Assembly: GCF_025398195.1 (NCBI RefSeq)
Contig: NZ_JAODNV010000005.1
Location: 62,001-126,000, forward strand
Direction: 5' to 3'
Source: Chelativorans petroleitrophicus
GTDB taxonomy: Bacteria > Pseudomonadota > Alphaproteobacteria > Rhizobiales > Rhizobiaceae
DNA: 64,000 nucleotides
In this document: positions 34,625 through 43,779 of the stretch, piece after piece
Position numbering within the stretch: the first letter of the stretch is position 1
Layout of the letters: each line of letters starts with the position of its first letter
The notes under the pieces: generated by a model
What the model saw: the letters and a program-made list of their open reading frames with translations, nothing else
The model's database searches: none
What the model was told of the DNA's origin: nothing
Position numbers and translations under genes: made by a program

Positions 34625-35044
34625 ATGCCGAAAATGATCTTTCTGAACCTTCCGGTGAAGGACCTTGCTGCCTCGATTCGTTTCTACGAAGCCATTGGTT
34701 GCCAGAAGAACGAGCAGTTCAGTGACGAGAACGCTGCCTCTATGGTCTGGTCCGACACAATCGTCTTCCAACTGCTGACGCACGAGTACTTCTCAACCTT
34801 CACCAGTAAACCGATTGCCGATGCCCATGAGCGCACTGGCATGCTGATTGCCCTTTCGCGCGACAGCCGCGCCGCGGTGGACGAGATCACCGAGGCTGCG
34901 GCGGCTGCGGGAGGCAGAGCCGATGTCAGCGAGCGTCAGGAACTGGGCTTCATGTATGTCCGTACCTTCGCGGACCCCGACGGCCACATCTTCGAGCCGA
35001 TGTGGATGGACATGAGCGCAGCCTCGGGCGCCTCAGAAGGCTAG
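34625..35044 (+). CDS. VOC (glyoxalase/bleomycin-resistance fold) protein
   Basis: A 139-residue protein with the paired beta-alpha-beta-beta-beta modules of the VOC superfamily: MPKMIFLNLPVKDLAASIRFYEAIGC at the start and FMYVRTFADPDGHIFEPMWMD at the end, the latter with the usual C-terminal metal-site Glu. It resembles the lactoylglutathione-lyase-like group, but the substrate is unknown. GAAGGA lies six bases before the ATG. Confidence 0.9.
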   Translation: MPKMIFLNLPVKDLAASIRFYEAIGCQKNEQFSDENAASMVWSDTIVFQLLTHEYFSTFTSKPIADAHERTGMLIALSRDSRAAVDEITEAAAAAGGRADVSERQELGFMYVRTFADPDGHIFEPMWMDMSAASGASEG

Positions 35045-35053
35045 GCTTAGACC

Positions 35054-35503
35054 TCACCGGTCCTTCACCGTCTCCATGGCGACGAAGGTCGAGGTGTGCG
35101 AGACATGCGGCAGGCTTGAAATCTTCTCGCCCAGGACGCGGCGGTAGGCTGCGATATCCTTCGTACGGACCTTCAGGAGGTAATCGAAGCTCGCCGCGAT
35201 CATGTGGCATTCCTCGATCTCGGGAATGTCCCCTACTGCCCTGTTGAAGGCCTCCAGAGCGGCGGAACGCGTGTCGGATAGTGTAACCTGTACGAAGGCG
35301 ACGTGGCCTTCGCCCAGGCGGTCATGGTCGATGATGGCGGCATAGCCCCGGATATAACCATCCTCTTCCAGACGCTTCAGCCGCGTCTGCACCGGCGTCT
35401 TGGTCAGGCCGACGCGGCGGCCAAGCTCGGCGGCGGACAGCCGGCCGTTTTTCGCCAGAGTGTCCAGGATTTTGCGGTCGATACGGTCCAATCGATCTGA
35501 CAC
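35054..35503 (-). CDS. putR: Lrp/AsnC-family regulator, PutR type
   Basis: A 149-residue regulator with an N-terminal winged helix (DRIDRKILDTLAKNGRLSAAELGRRVGLTKTPVQTRLKRLEEDGYI) and a C-terminal RAM effector domain (ECHMIAASFDYLLKVRTKDIAAYR). The start codon is GTG at 35503. It is divergent from putA, 140 bases away. PutR in Agrobacterium and Rhodobacter activates putA in response to proline, and the PutA here lacks its own DNA-binding domain, so this is the expected regulator. Confidence 0.9.
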   Translation of the reverse strand: MSDRLDRIDRKILDTLAKNGRLSAAELGRRVGLTKTPVQTRLKRLEEDGYIRGYAAIIDHDRLGEGHVAFVQVTLSDTRSAALEAFNRAVGDIPEIEECHMIAASFDYLLKVRTKDIAAYRRVLGEKISSLPHVSHTSTFVAMETVKDR

Positions 35504-35643
35504 AGCGCTGATTCTACGATTTACGATGATCTTTGGAGGAATATTTCAGCCAGTTTTGCCTAACAACAGCGCCACTTCAGACCGCCCCGACAATTCCCAT
35601 ATGGTATGAAGTGTACCGTCCCGAAAGGCAAGCGGAGGCTCCG

Positions 35644-38600
35644 ATGTCCGTGCCCGATCTGCGTTCCTTACGCGACGAGATCCGGAAGCACTATCTGGCA
35701 GACGAAGCCGCATCATTGACACGGCTGATCGATCTGGCAGGCCTGTCACTGCCCCGCCGTGAAGCGATCAGCGCGCATGCGGCCGAGCTTGTCAGGGCCG
35801 TGCGGACCGGATCGGACCGGCATCTGATGGAGTCCTTTCTCGCCGAATACGGCCTCTCCACCGCCGAAGGCGTGGCGCTCATGTGCCTGGCCGAGGCGCT
35901 GCTTCGGGTACCCGACGCCGAGACGGTAGACGATCTCATCCGCGACAAGATTGCCCCGCACGACTGGTCGGCCCATTCGGGCGAATCCGCCTCCATTCTC
36001 GTCAACGCCTCCACTTGGGCGCTGATGCTGACCGGGCGGGTGCTCGACGATTCCGGGGAAGGCGTCGAAGCGACCCTGCGCGCCATGGTCCGCCGTCTCG
36101 GCGAGCCCGTCATCCGAGCGGCCGTTGCCGCTGCGATGCGCGAAATGGGCGAACAGTTCGTACTCGGCCGCACTATCGGCGAGGCGCTGCGGCGAGGGCG
36201 GGACAAGACCGCCAAGGGGTACACCTACTCCTATGACATGCTTGGCGAGGCCGCGCGCACCAGCGCGGACGCGGAGCGCTATTTCGAGGCCTACCGAAAG
36301 GCGATTGCTGCGCTCAAGGGAGAGGCCAGGAGCGACGACATCCGCCTGAATCCGGGCATATCCGTCAAGCTGTCGGCGCTGCATCCGCGTTATGAAGCCA
36401 CTCAGCGCGAGAACATGCTGCCGGACATGGCGGAACGGTTGCTCACGCTAGCGCGGGAGGCGAGTGTCGCGCGCATGGGCCTCAATATCGATGCAGAGGA
36501 GGCCGACCGGCTAGACCTCTCACTCGATGTGATTGAAAAGGTGCTGTCTGACCGCTCGCTTGAAGGCTGGGATGGGTTCGGCGTGGTCGTACAGGCCTAT
36601 GGCCAGCGCGCCCCTTACGTGCTCGATTGGCTCTACGCGCTCGCCCGGAAACTGGACCGGAGGATCATGGTCCGCCTCGTCAAGGGCGCCTATTGGGACA
36701 CGGAGATCAAGCGGGCGCAGGTGATGGGCCTTGCAGGCTATCCCGTCTTCACGCGCAAGGTGAATACGGACGTTTCCTACATTGCCTGCGCGCGCAAGAT
36801 TCTTTCCATGACGGACCGCATCTATCCGCAATTCGCCACCCACAACGCCCACACGGTGGCCGCCGTTCTCTCATTGGCCGAGAACCGTGATGCGTTCGAG
36901 TTTCAGCGCCTTCACGGCATGGGCGAGGCGCTGCATGAAATCGTCCGCCGACGTGAGGGTACGCGCTGCCGCATCTATGCCCCGGTCGGCGCGCATGAGG
37001 ATCTGCTTGCCTATCTGGTGCGCCGGCTCCTGGAAAACGGCGCCAACTCCTCTTTCGTGCACCAGATCGTCGACGAGGAGGTGAGCGCGGAGGAGATCGC
37101 GCGCGATCCCTTCCTGGCGGCGGAAGCCAATGAGGAGGCCGCTAATCCCGCCATCGTGCGGCCGGCGGACATTTTCGGCCCGCAGCGGAAGAATTCAAAA
37201 GGTTTCGACCTTACCGACCCCGTGACCCTGGCCGCTATAGAGGAAGCTCGAAAGCCTTTCCTCCCACCGTACCGTTGGCAGGCGGCACCTGTCACACGGG
37301 CGAAGGGCAAGGGAAAGGCGCGCGAGGTGCTCAACCCGGCCCACACCGGCGAGGTGGTGGGTACGGTGATCGATGCCTCCGCCGAGCAGGTGAGGGAAGC
37401 TGTCTCCCTCGCGGCTGCGGCACAGCCTGCCTGGGCTGCCCGCCCTGTGACCAAACGGGCGGACATTCTGCGCCGCATCGCGGATCTCTATGAGGAACAC
37501 TACGGGGAATTCTTCGCACTCACCGCTCGCGAGGCAGGCAAAAACGTGGCCGACAGCGTGGCGGAGCTGCGCGAGGCGGTGGACTTCCTGCGCTACTATG
37601 CGGATATGGCTCCGCGCGCAGAGGCCGATACCGAGGCGCGCGGCGTGATCGCCTGCATCTCGCCGTGGAACTTTCCGCTCGCTATCTTCACCGGGCAGAT
37701 CGCTGCGGCTCTGGTCACCGGCAATGCCGTCGTGGCGAAGCCTGCCGAGCAAACCTGCCTGATCGCCGCCCGCGCGGTTGCCCTCATGCACGAGGCAGGG
37801 GTCCCACGGGACGTGCTTCATCTCCTGCCGGGTGACGGCCCCGCTGTAGGTCAGCCGCTGACGGCCGATCCGCGCATTGCGGGCGTCTGCTTCACCGGCT
37901 CCACGGAAGTTGCCCGCCTCATCGAGCGCCAGCTTGCCGAAACGGCCGCACCGGACGCCATGCTGATTGCCGAGACCGGCGGCATCAACGCCATGATCGT
38001 CGACTCCACCGCGCTGCCGGAGCAGGCCGTACGCGACATTCTGGCATCTGCCTTTCAGAGCGCAGGTCAGCGCTGCTCGGCACTGCGCGTGCTCTATGTG
38101 CAAAAGGATGTGGAGGCACGCATGGTGACGATGCTGCAGGGTGCCATGCAGGCGCTCACCGTGGGCAACCCGTGGCGGCTCTCCACCGATGTGGGCCCCG
38201 TCATCGATGATGAGGCGATGGCGGGCATCACCCGCTATTGCCGCGAGATGGAAGAAAAGGGCCGCCTTATCGCCAAGACGCAAGCGCCCGAGGGCGGCCG
38301 GTTCGTACCGCCCGCCGCCTTTCGGGTGAGCGGCATCGATGAGGTGGAGCGCGAGGTCTTCGGCCCCGTCTTGCATGTGGCAACCTTCGAGGCAGAGGAT
38401 TTGCCGAAAGTCATTTCCGAAGTCAATGGAAAGGGTTACGGGCTGACCTTCGGGCTCCACACGCGGATTGACGCGCGCGTGCAGGAGGTGCTCGACCAAG
38501 TCCGCGCGGGCAACATCTATGTCAACCGCAATCAGATCGGCGCAGTGGTCGGCTCGCAGCCCTTTGGCGGGCGGGGGCTTTCCGGCACCGGACCCAAGGC

Positions 38601-39258
38601 CGGCGGACCGCTCTATCTCCGCCGCTTCCGCCGCAGCGCCAGCGGAGCCGAGGAGCGGCCAGCGGATGGCCCCGCGATCGGTGCGGAGACGCTTGCAGGC
38701 TTGATGCCTGATGCCGCAGGCTGGGCTAAGCGTGCCGACCGCATTGTCGCTCTGCGGGAGGCTTTGCGCGGACGCTGGCCGGACGCGCTTGCCGCCGCGG
38801 CTGCGCTCGATCATGGGCCGGTGGACCTGCCTGGGCCGACGGGTGAAGCCAACGCCTACGCGCTTTTGCCGCGCGGCCGCGTTCTGTGTCTTGGCGCAGG
38901 AAGAGATGCGCTTGCCGCGCAGGTGATCCAGGCTCTCGCCGCAGGCAACGCGGTCTTGGCGGTCGGCGCAAATGCGCAAGCCACGCTGCAGCCGCTGCTT
39001 GGCAGGGGCTTTCCCCTAGCGGCCGGGGATGGAACGCTCCTGCCGGAGGCATTGCAGGAACTTGATATCGATCTCGTCGCGGCCAGCGGCGCGCTCGACT
39101 GGATGGCCGCCTTGCGGCGTGCGCTGGCGAAGCGCGAGGGGGCGATCGTACCGCTCGTGAGCGAGCTTCTCTATCCCGCCGCTTATGTGCATGAGCGCGC
39201 TGTGTGCGTGGACACCACCGCCGCAGGCGGCAATGCGAGCCTGATGGCGACAGCCTAG
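35644..39258 (+). CDS. putA: Bifunctional proline dehydrogenase / P5C dehydrogenase PutA
   Basis: A 1204-residue enzyme that oxidises proline to glutamate. There is no N-terminal ribbon-helix-helix, so it is not self-regulating. The proline dehydrogenase barrel lies at about 80-480 (RLVKGAYWDTEIKRAQ, ATHNAHTVAAV, EFQRLHGMGEAL). The aldehyde dehydrogenase domain lies at about 560-1010 (ISPWNFPLAIFTGQIAAAL, FTGSTEVARLI, the catalytic Cys in FQSAGQRCSALRVL, PFGGRGLSGTGPKAGG). The last ~190 residues form an extra C-terminal ALDH-like domain without a catalytic Cys, as in long PutA proteins. The ATG at 35644 has GGAGG upstream. Confidence 0.96.
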   Translation: MSVPDLRSLRDEIRKHYLADEAASLTRLIDLAGLSLPRREAISAHAAELVRAVRTGSDRHLMESFLAEYGLSTAEGVALMCLAEALLRVPDAETVDDLIRDKIAPHDWSAHSGESASILVNASTWALMLTGRVLDDSGEGVEATLRAMVRRLGEPVIRAAVAAAMREMGEQFVLGRTIGEALRRGRDKTAKGYTYSYDMLGEAARTSADAERYFEAYRKAIAALKGEARSDDIRLNPGISVKLSALHPRYEATQRENMLPDMAERLLTLAREASVARMGLNIDAEEADRLDLSLDVIEKVLSDRSLEGWDGFGVVVQAYGQRAPYVLDWLYALARKLDRRIMVRLVKGAYWDTEIKRAQVMGLAGYPVFTRKVNTDVSYIACARKILSMTDRIYPQFATHNAHTVAAVLSLAENRDAFEFQRLHGMGEALHEIVRRREGTRCRIYAPVGAHEDLLAYLVRRLLENGANSSFVHQIVDEEVSAEEIARDPFLAAEANEEAANPAIVRPADIFGPQRKNSKGFDLTDPVTLAAIEEARKPFLPPYRWQAAPVTRAKGKGKAREVLNPAHTGEVVGTVIDASAEQVREAVSLAAAAQPAWAARPVTKRADILRRIADLYEEHYGEFFALTAREAGKNVADSVAELREAVDFLRYYADMAPRAEADTEARGVIACISPWNFPLAIFTGQIAAALVTGNAVVAKPAEQTCLIAARAVALMHEAGVPRDVLHLLPGDGPAVGQPLTADPRIAGVCFTGSTEVARLIERQLAETAAPDAMLIAETGGINAMIVDSTALPEQAVRDILASAFQSAGQRCSALRVLYVQKDVEARMVTMLQGAMQALTVGNPWRLSTDVGPVIDDEAMAGITRYCREMEEKGRLIAKTQAPEGGRFVPPAAFRVSGIDEVEREVFGPVLHVATFEAEDLPKVISEVNGKGYGLTFGLHTRIDARVQEVLDQVRAGNIYVNRNQIGAVVGSQPFGGRGLSGTGPKAGGPLYLRRFRRSASGAEERPADGPAIGAETLAGLMPDAAGWAKRADRIVALREALRGRWPDALAAAAALDHGPVDLPGPTGEANAYALLPRGRVLCLGAGRDALAAQVIQALAAGNAVLAVGANAQATLQPLLGRGFPLAAGDGTLLPEALQELDIDLVAASGALDWMAALRRALAKREGAIVPLVSELLYPAAYVHERAVCVDTTAAGGNASLMATA

Positions 39259-39310
39259 CTTCTCACTTAAGCCGTGTTGAGGCCCAGCCTGCGCGATGGG
39301 GCTTTAGCAT

Positions 39311-39334
39311 TGCCCGCCGGAATGACGGCGGGCA
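39311..39334 (+). terminator. Hairpin downstream of putA
   Basis: TGCCCGCC (39311-39318) pairs perfectly with GGCGGGCA (39327-39334) over an 8-base loop. There is no T-run, so it is only a possible terminator or 3'-end stabiliser. Confidence 0.4.
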
Positions 39335-39476
39335 CTGGACAGGGCGTGCGCCATGCCCCACATATGCGCCGTGGGGTTTCCGGTTGGTCTGCCCCTCCGG
39401 TAAGGCGTCCTTTGTGTCAAGGCGAGCGGACCAGGCTTTGCCGAAATTTTTGACCGCCGCGCTCGCGCAATCCGTA

Positions 39477-39504
39477 TTGTCAGCACGACAGAAGGGCTTA
39501 AAAT
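39477..39504 (+). promoter_or_regulatory. Candidate sigma-70 promoter of clpS-clpA
   Basis: TTGTCA (39477-39482) and TAAAAT (39499-39504) are separated by 16 bases, each one mismatch from consensus, 79 bases upstream of the clpS start codon. Confidence 0.6.
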
Positions 39505-39582
39505 CATCTCCAGGTTACCTACATGTTGCAGCCCGATGGGTGCGCAACGAAAATGGGAATGTCGAAGATCGGCGAGAGTGAA

Positions 39583-39933
39583 ATGCCAGGCGACGCTTTG
39601 CGGATGAGCCGTGGGGACGACGAGGGCAACAACACCGGGCGCGGCACAGCAGTCATCACGCGCACCAGGACAAAGACCAGGAAGCCGAGCCTGTATCGCG
39701 TACTGTTATTGAACGACGACTACACGCCGATGGAGTTTGTCGTTCACGTTCTGGAGCGGTTCTTCCAGAAGGACCATGAGACCGCGACCAAAATCATGTG
39801 GCACGTCCACAATCATGGCGTCGGCGAGTGCGGCGTCTACACGTTCGAAGTGGCCGAGACCAAGGTGGCTCAGGTCATGGATTTTGCCCGTCAGCATCAG
39901 CACCCGTTGCAATGCGTGATGGAGAAGAAATGA
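39583..39933 (+). CDS. clpS: ATP-dependent Clp protease adaptor ClpS
   Basis: A 116-residue adaptor that delivers N-end-rule substrates to ClpAP. The ClpS core is intact: [45 protein letters not shown], then [20 protein letters not shown] disordered Gly/Asn/Arg-rich N-terminus precedes it, as usual. The ATG at 39583 is preferred; 39604 and longer starts are possible. It ends eight bases before clpA. Confidence 0.96.
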   Translation: MPGDALRMSRGDDEGNNTGRGTAVITRTRTKTRKPSLYRVLLLNDDYTPMEFVVHVLERFFQKDHETATKIMWHVHNHGVGECGVYTFEVAETKVAQVMDFARQHQHPLQCVMEKK

Positions 39934-39941
39934 GGGATTGA

Positions 39942-42401
39942 ATGCCGGCTTTCTCGCAGGGCCTGGAACGTGCGCTTCACCAGGCGCTGACCTATGCCAA
40001 TGAACGCCACCATGAATATGCTACGCTGGAGCATCTTCTCCTGGCGCTCATCGATGACAATGACGCGGCCGCAGTCATGCGGGCGTGCAATGTCGACCTC
40101 GACGAGCTGAGGCGCACCGTCACCGACTATATCGACAACGAGCTGGACAACCTCGTCACCGGTTATGACGAGGATTCAAAGCCCACCGCTGGCTTCCAGC
40201 GTGTGATCCAGCGCGCTGTCATCCATGTGCAGTCGTCCGGCCGGGAAGAGGTATCTGGCGCCAACGTGCTCGTGGCCATTTTTGCCGAGCGCGAAAGCCA
40301 CGCCGCCTACTTCCTGCAAGAACAGCAGATGACCCGCTATGACGCGGTCAACTATATCAGCCACGGCATCGCCAAGCGGCCGGGCGCCAGCGAGACGCGC
40401 ACTCCACGCGGCGCTGACGAGGATCAGGCCGGTGCGGCAGGCGCGGAAACGGAAGAGGGCAGCAAGAAGAAGCAGCAGCAGGACGCGCTGTCTGCCTACT
40501 GCGTCAATCTGAACGCCAAGGCGAGGGCAGGGCGGATCGATCCGCTGATTGGCCGCGAGGCGGAAATCAACAGGACCATCCAGGTTCTGTGCCGGCGTTC
40601 GAAGAACAACCCGCTTTATGTGGGCGATCCCGGCGTGGGCAAGACGGCCATTGCCGAGGGGCTCGCCAAGCGCATTGTCGATGGCGAGGTTCCCGACGTG
40701 CTGGCCGATGCCACCATCTTCGCCCTAGACATGGGCACGCTGCTTGCCGGAACGCGCTATCGCGGCGATTTCGAGGAACGTCTGAAGCAGGTCGTCAAGG
40801 AGCTCGAGGATTTCCCGGGTGCCATCCTGTTCATCGACGAGATCCATACAGTGATCGGCGCGGGCGCCACCTCCGGCGGCGCCATGGATGCCTCGAACCT
40901 GCTCAAGCCAGCGCTCTCTTCGGGCGCGATCCGTTGCATTGGTTCAACCACTTATAAAGAGTTCCGGCAGTTCTTCGAGAAGGACCGCGCGCTGGTGCGC
41001 CGGTTCCAGAAGATCGACGTCAACGAGCCGAGCGTGGCGGACGCGGTGGAGATCATGAAGGGGCTGAAGCCCTATTTCGAGAACTTCCACCGGGTGCGTT
41101 ACACCAATGAGGCGATAAAGGCGGCGGTGGAGCTGTCTGCGCGCTACATCAACGATCGCAAGCTGCCCGACAAGGCGATCGACGTAATCGACGAGACGGG
41201 CGCCTCGCAGAAGCTTCTGCCTGAATCCAAGCGGCGCAAGACGATCACCGTCAAGGAGATCGAGGCCACCATCGCCACCATGGCCCGCATCCCGCCGAAG
41301 ACCGTATCGGCGGATGACGAGAAAGTGCTCGCGGGTCTCGAGGCCGAGCTGAAGCGCGTGGTCTATGGTCAGGACAAGGCGATCGAGGCCCTTGCCTCGG
41401 CGATCAAGCTGGCCCGCGCAGGCTTGCGCGAACCGGAGAAGCCGATCGGCTCCTACCTGTTCTCCGGTCCCACGGGCGTGGGCAAGACCGAGGTCGCGCG
41501 GCAGCTTGCCACTTCGCTGGGTGTCGAGCTGCTGCGCTTCGACATGTCCGAATACATGGAGCGGCACACCGTCTCCCGCCTGATCGGCGCGCCTCCCGGT
41601 TATGTGGGCTTCGACCAGGGCGGCTTGCTGACCGATGGCGTCGATCAGCACCCGCACTGCGTGCTGCTTCTGGATGAGATCGAGAAGGCACATCCGGACC
41701 TGTTCAACATCCTGTTGCAGGTCATGGACCATGGCAAGCTGACCGACCACAACGGCAAGCGCATCGACTTCCGCAACGTCATCCTCATCATGACGACCAA
41801 TGCGGGCGCGGCGGATCTGGCGAAGCCGGCGATCGGCTTCGGCTCGTCCAGACGCGAAGGCGACGACATGGAGGCGATCAACCGGCTGTTCTCGCCCGAG
41901 TTCCGCAACCGGCTCGACGCGATCATTCCCTTCGCTCCGCTCCCGGAGCCGGTGGTCCATCAGGTGGTGCAGAAATTCGTCATGCAGCTCGAGGCGCAGC
42001 TTGCCGAGCGCCGGGTTACCTTCGATCTGTCGGAGGAGGCCGTCGCCTGGCTTGCCGCGAAGGGCTATGACGAGCGCATGGGCGCCCGCCCGCTGGGCCG
42101 CGTCATTCAGGAGCACATCAAGAAGCCGCTCGCCGAGGAGGTGCTGTTCGGCAAGCTGAAGCGCGGTGGCACGGTGAAGGTGACGGTCGAGACGAACGAA
42201 GCGGGCGAGACCGGGCTGAAGCTCGAAACGATCCCTGACGACGCGCCAGTGAAGCCGAAACGCGAAACGCCGTCTTCAAGCAAGCCCACGGCAAAGCGCA
42301 GTGCGCCGCGCAAGGCAAAGTCAAAGGCGGCGAAGCAACCGCCAGCACTGCGGGAGCCCCCGAAGCGCAGTCTCGTTCCGCAGCTGCCGCGCAAGAATTA
42401 G
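39942..42401 (+). CDS. clpA: ATP-dependent Clp protease ATP-binding subunit ClpA
   Basis: An 819-residue AAA+ unfoldase. It has an N-terminal double Clp-N repeat (~1-145), a first AAA module with Walker [17 protein letters not shown] and Walker [15 protein letters not shown], a second with [14 protein letters not shown] and [13 protein letters not shown], and ClpP-facing elements in the second. An Ala/Lys/Pro-rich tail of about 50 residues ([20 protein letters not shown]...) extends past the usual end and is probably disordered. It works with ClpS and ClpP. Confidence 0.97.
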   Translation: MPAFSQGLERALHQALTYANERHHEYATLEHLLLALIDDNDAAAVMRACNVDLDELRRTVTDYIDNELDNLVTGYDEDSKPTAGFQRVIQRAVIHVQSSGREEVSGANVLVAIFAERESHAAYFLQEQQMTRYDAVNYISHGIAKRPGASETRTPRGADEDQAGAAGAETEEGSKKKQQQDALSAYCVNLNAKARAGRIDPLIGREAEINRTIQVLCRRSKNNPLYVGDPGVGKTAIAEGLAKRIVDGEVPDVLADATIFALDMGTLLAGTRYRGDFEERLKQVVKELEDFPGAILFIDEIHTVIGAGATSGGAMDASNLLKPALSSGAIRCIGSTTYKEFRQFFEKDRALVRRFQKIDVNEPSVADAVEIMKGLKPYFENFHRVRYTNEAIKAAVELSARYINDRKLPDKAIDVIDETGASQKLLPESKRRKTITVKEIEATIATMARIPPKTVSADDEKVLAGLEAELKRVVYGQDKAIEALASAIKLARAGLREPEKPIGSYLFSGPTGVGKTEVARQLATSLGVELLRFDMSEYMERHTVSRLIGAPPGYVGFDQGGLLTDGVDQHPHCVLLLDEIEKAHPDLFNILLQVMDHGKLTDHNGKRIDFRNVILIMTTNAGAADLAKPAIGFGSSRREGDDMEAINRLFSPEFRNRLDAIIPFAPLPEPVVHQVVQKFVMQLEAQLAERRVTFDLSEEAVAWLAAKGYDERMGARPLGRVIQEHIKKPLAEEVLFGKLKRGGTVKVTVETNEAGETGLKLETIPDDAPVKPKRETPSSSKPTAKRSAPRKAKSKAAKQPPALREPPKRSLVPQLPRKN

Positions 42402-42420
42402 GCAATCTGCGCAGACTACT

Positions 42421-42460
42421 CAGGAAGGCGCGAGTCTATAGACCCGCGCCTTCCTGTTTT
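42421..42460 (+). terminator. Rho-independent terminator of clpS-clpA
   Basis: CAGGAAGGCGCG (42421-42432) pairs perfectly with CGCGCCTTCCTG (42445-42456) over a 12-base loop and is followed by TTTT. Confidence 0.88.
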
Positions 42461-42549
42461 CTGGCTGTAAGAATTTCCGCCATAACGCCACCAGAAAAGC
42501 TGCCGAACGTCTTCGCAGGACGGCGCCGGCTGTGCTATCCGGCGGCGTC

Positions 42550-43296
42550 ATGGATGATCGGAAGACAGAGCCGGTGGTGCGCGGCAGCGAGCGGATATTA
42601 TGGTTCGGACGCGGTGTCCGTGCCGCCTTCTCCGTTCCCGGCCTGATCCTGGCGAGCGCCTTCGTCGGGTTTGCGGGACTGGCGCGCGACGCAGGGCTGA
42701 CGCTGGCGCAGACCGTCTTCATGACGGGCGTGATGTGGGCCTTGCCGGGCAAGGTGGTGCTGGTGGGGTCGATCATCGCCGGCAACGGTCTTCTGCCTAC
42801 CGGTATAGCCGTGGCCCTCTCCTCGGTTCGGCTTGGGCCCATGGTCGTTGCCCTGATGCCGGAGCTGCGCGGCCCGCGAACGCCGGCCTGGGTGCTCTAC
42901 GCGCTTTCTCATTTCGTCGCCGTCACCTCATGGGTGCTCGCCATGGAGCAGCTGCGGTATGTGCCGCGGCCGATGCGCACCACCTACTATGCCGGGCTTG
43001 GCGGAATGCTGTTGGCCGGTACCATGGTTGTGGTGGCGATCGTCTTCCTGGTGGCGGCGCGATTGCCCTCGGAGCTGTCGGCGGCGCTCTTCTTTTTGAC
43101 GCCGATGTACTTTCTCACATCCCTCTGGGGCTCGGCGCGGGAACGGGCCGGCCATGTGGCCATGGTGTTCGGCCTCGCTCTCGGACCGCTCTTTCACGTG
43201 CTCGTTCCCGATTTTGATCTCCTTGCCACTGGGCTGGTTGCGGGAAGCGCCGCCTTCGTCTTGCATATTTTGCGTAAGCGGAGCGGCCGGGCGTGA
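42550..43296 (+). CDS. azlC: AzlC family branched-chain amino acid exporter subunit
   Basis: A 248-residue membrane protein with seven or so helices. The AzlC features are visible: FSVPGLILASAFVGFAGLARDAGLTLAQTVFMTGVMWALPGK, GLLPTGIAVALSSVRLGPMVVALMPELR, and an AALFFLTPMYFL helix. AzlC with AzlD exports branched-chain amino acids or analogues. The ATG at 42550 is used. The stop overlaps the azlD GTG by four bases. Confidence 0.88.
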   Translation: MDDRKTEPVVRGSERILWFGRGVRAAFSVPGLILASAFVGFAGLARDAGLTLAQTVFMTGVMWALPGKVVLVGSIIAGNGLLPTGIAVALSSVRLGPMVVALMPELRGPRTPAWVLYALSHFVAVTSWVLAMEQLRYVPRPMRTTYYAGLGGMLLAGTMVVVAIVFLVAARLPSELSAALFFLTPMYFLTSLWGSARERAGHVAMVFGLALGPLFHVLVPDFDLLATGLVAGSAAFVLHILRKRSGRA

Positions 43297-43646
43297 GCTT
43301 TTCAGCGATCGAGGCCTGGTGGTGGCCCTATCTGTTCATTCTGGTGGCAGGCTGGCTGGCGACCGACTTCTGGCGCTTTCTGGGCGTGTATCTGGGCGGG
43401 CGGATCTCTGAGGATTCCGAACTACTGGTGTTCGTACGCTCGATCGCGACGGCTCTCGTCGCCGCGGTGATAGCCAATCTCGTGGTTTTCCCGAATGGGG
43501 CGCTCGCGGCTGTGCCGCTGTTTTTCAGGATTTTGGCCGCGCTCATCGGCTTTCTGGCCTATCTCGCCTTCGGCAAACGCGTTATCGTTGGCATCGCGAT
43601 CGGCGAAATTGCACTCGGTGCGGGCATGTTGCTGACACAGGGATGA
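43293..43646 (+). CDS. azlD: AzlD family branched-chain amino acid exporter subunit
   Basis: A 117-residue membrane protein of four helices (WPYLFILVAGWLATDFWRFLGVYLG, ATALVAAVIANLVVFPNG, VPLFFRILAALIGFLAYLAFG, IGEIALGAGMLL). The small size and pairing with azlC identify the AzlD partner. The start is GTG at 43293, inside the last codon of azlC, implying coupled translation. Confidence 0.84.
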   Translation: MSFSAIEAWWWPYLFILVAGWLATDFWRFLGVYLGGRISEDSELLVFVRSIATALVAAVIANLVVFPNGALAAVPLFFRILAALIGFLAYLAFGKRVIVGIAIGEIALGAGMLLTQG

Positions 43647-43779
43647 TATAGCCATGCCAGCGTTCAATGATCTTCCACTGCTCTCTTCAGGATAAGAGTT
43701 TTCGGCTCTCCAAACCAGAAGCAAGCGTAACCGAACTGACTCAGTCCCGGCTCGCGACCGCCAGAAGTGATATCCGTCT

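Larger units (their letters stand above)
39259..39582. other. Intergenic stretch between putA and clpS
   Basis: No supported gene. It contains a perfect 8-bp hairpin (39311-39334) that may end putA transcription and a good clpS promoter near its right end (39477-39504). Short ORFs through it have no recognisable product. Confidence 0.6.

Noticed and set aside
37195-38979. A 594-residue minus-strand ORF inside putA.
   Set aside because: It is antisense to the aldehyde dehydrogenase domain of PutA, whose catalytic motifs are intact on the plus strand. No motif or ribosome-binding site supports the reverse frame.
40944-42116. A 390-residue minus-strand ORF inside clpA.
   Set aside because: It is antisense to the second AAA module of ClpA and shows only His/Arg/Leu-rich low-complexity sequence.
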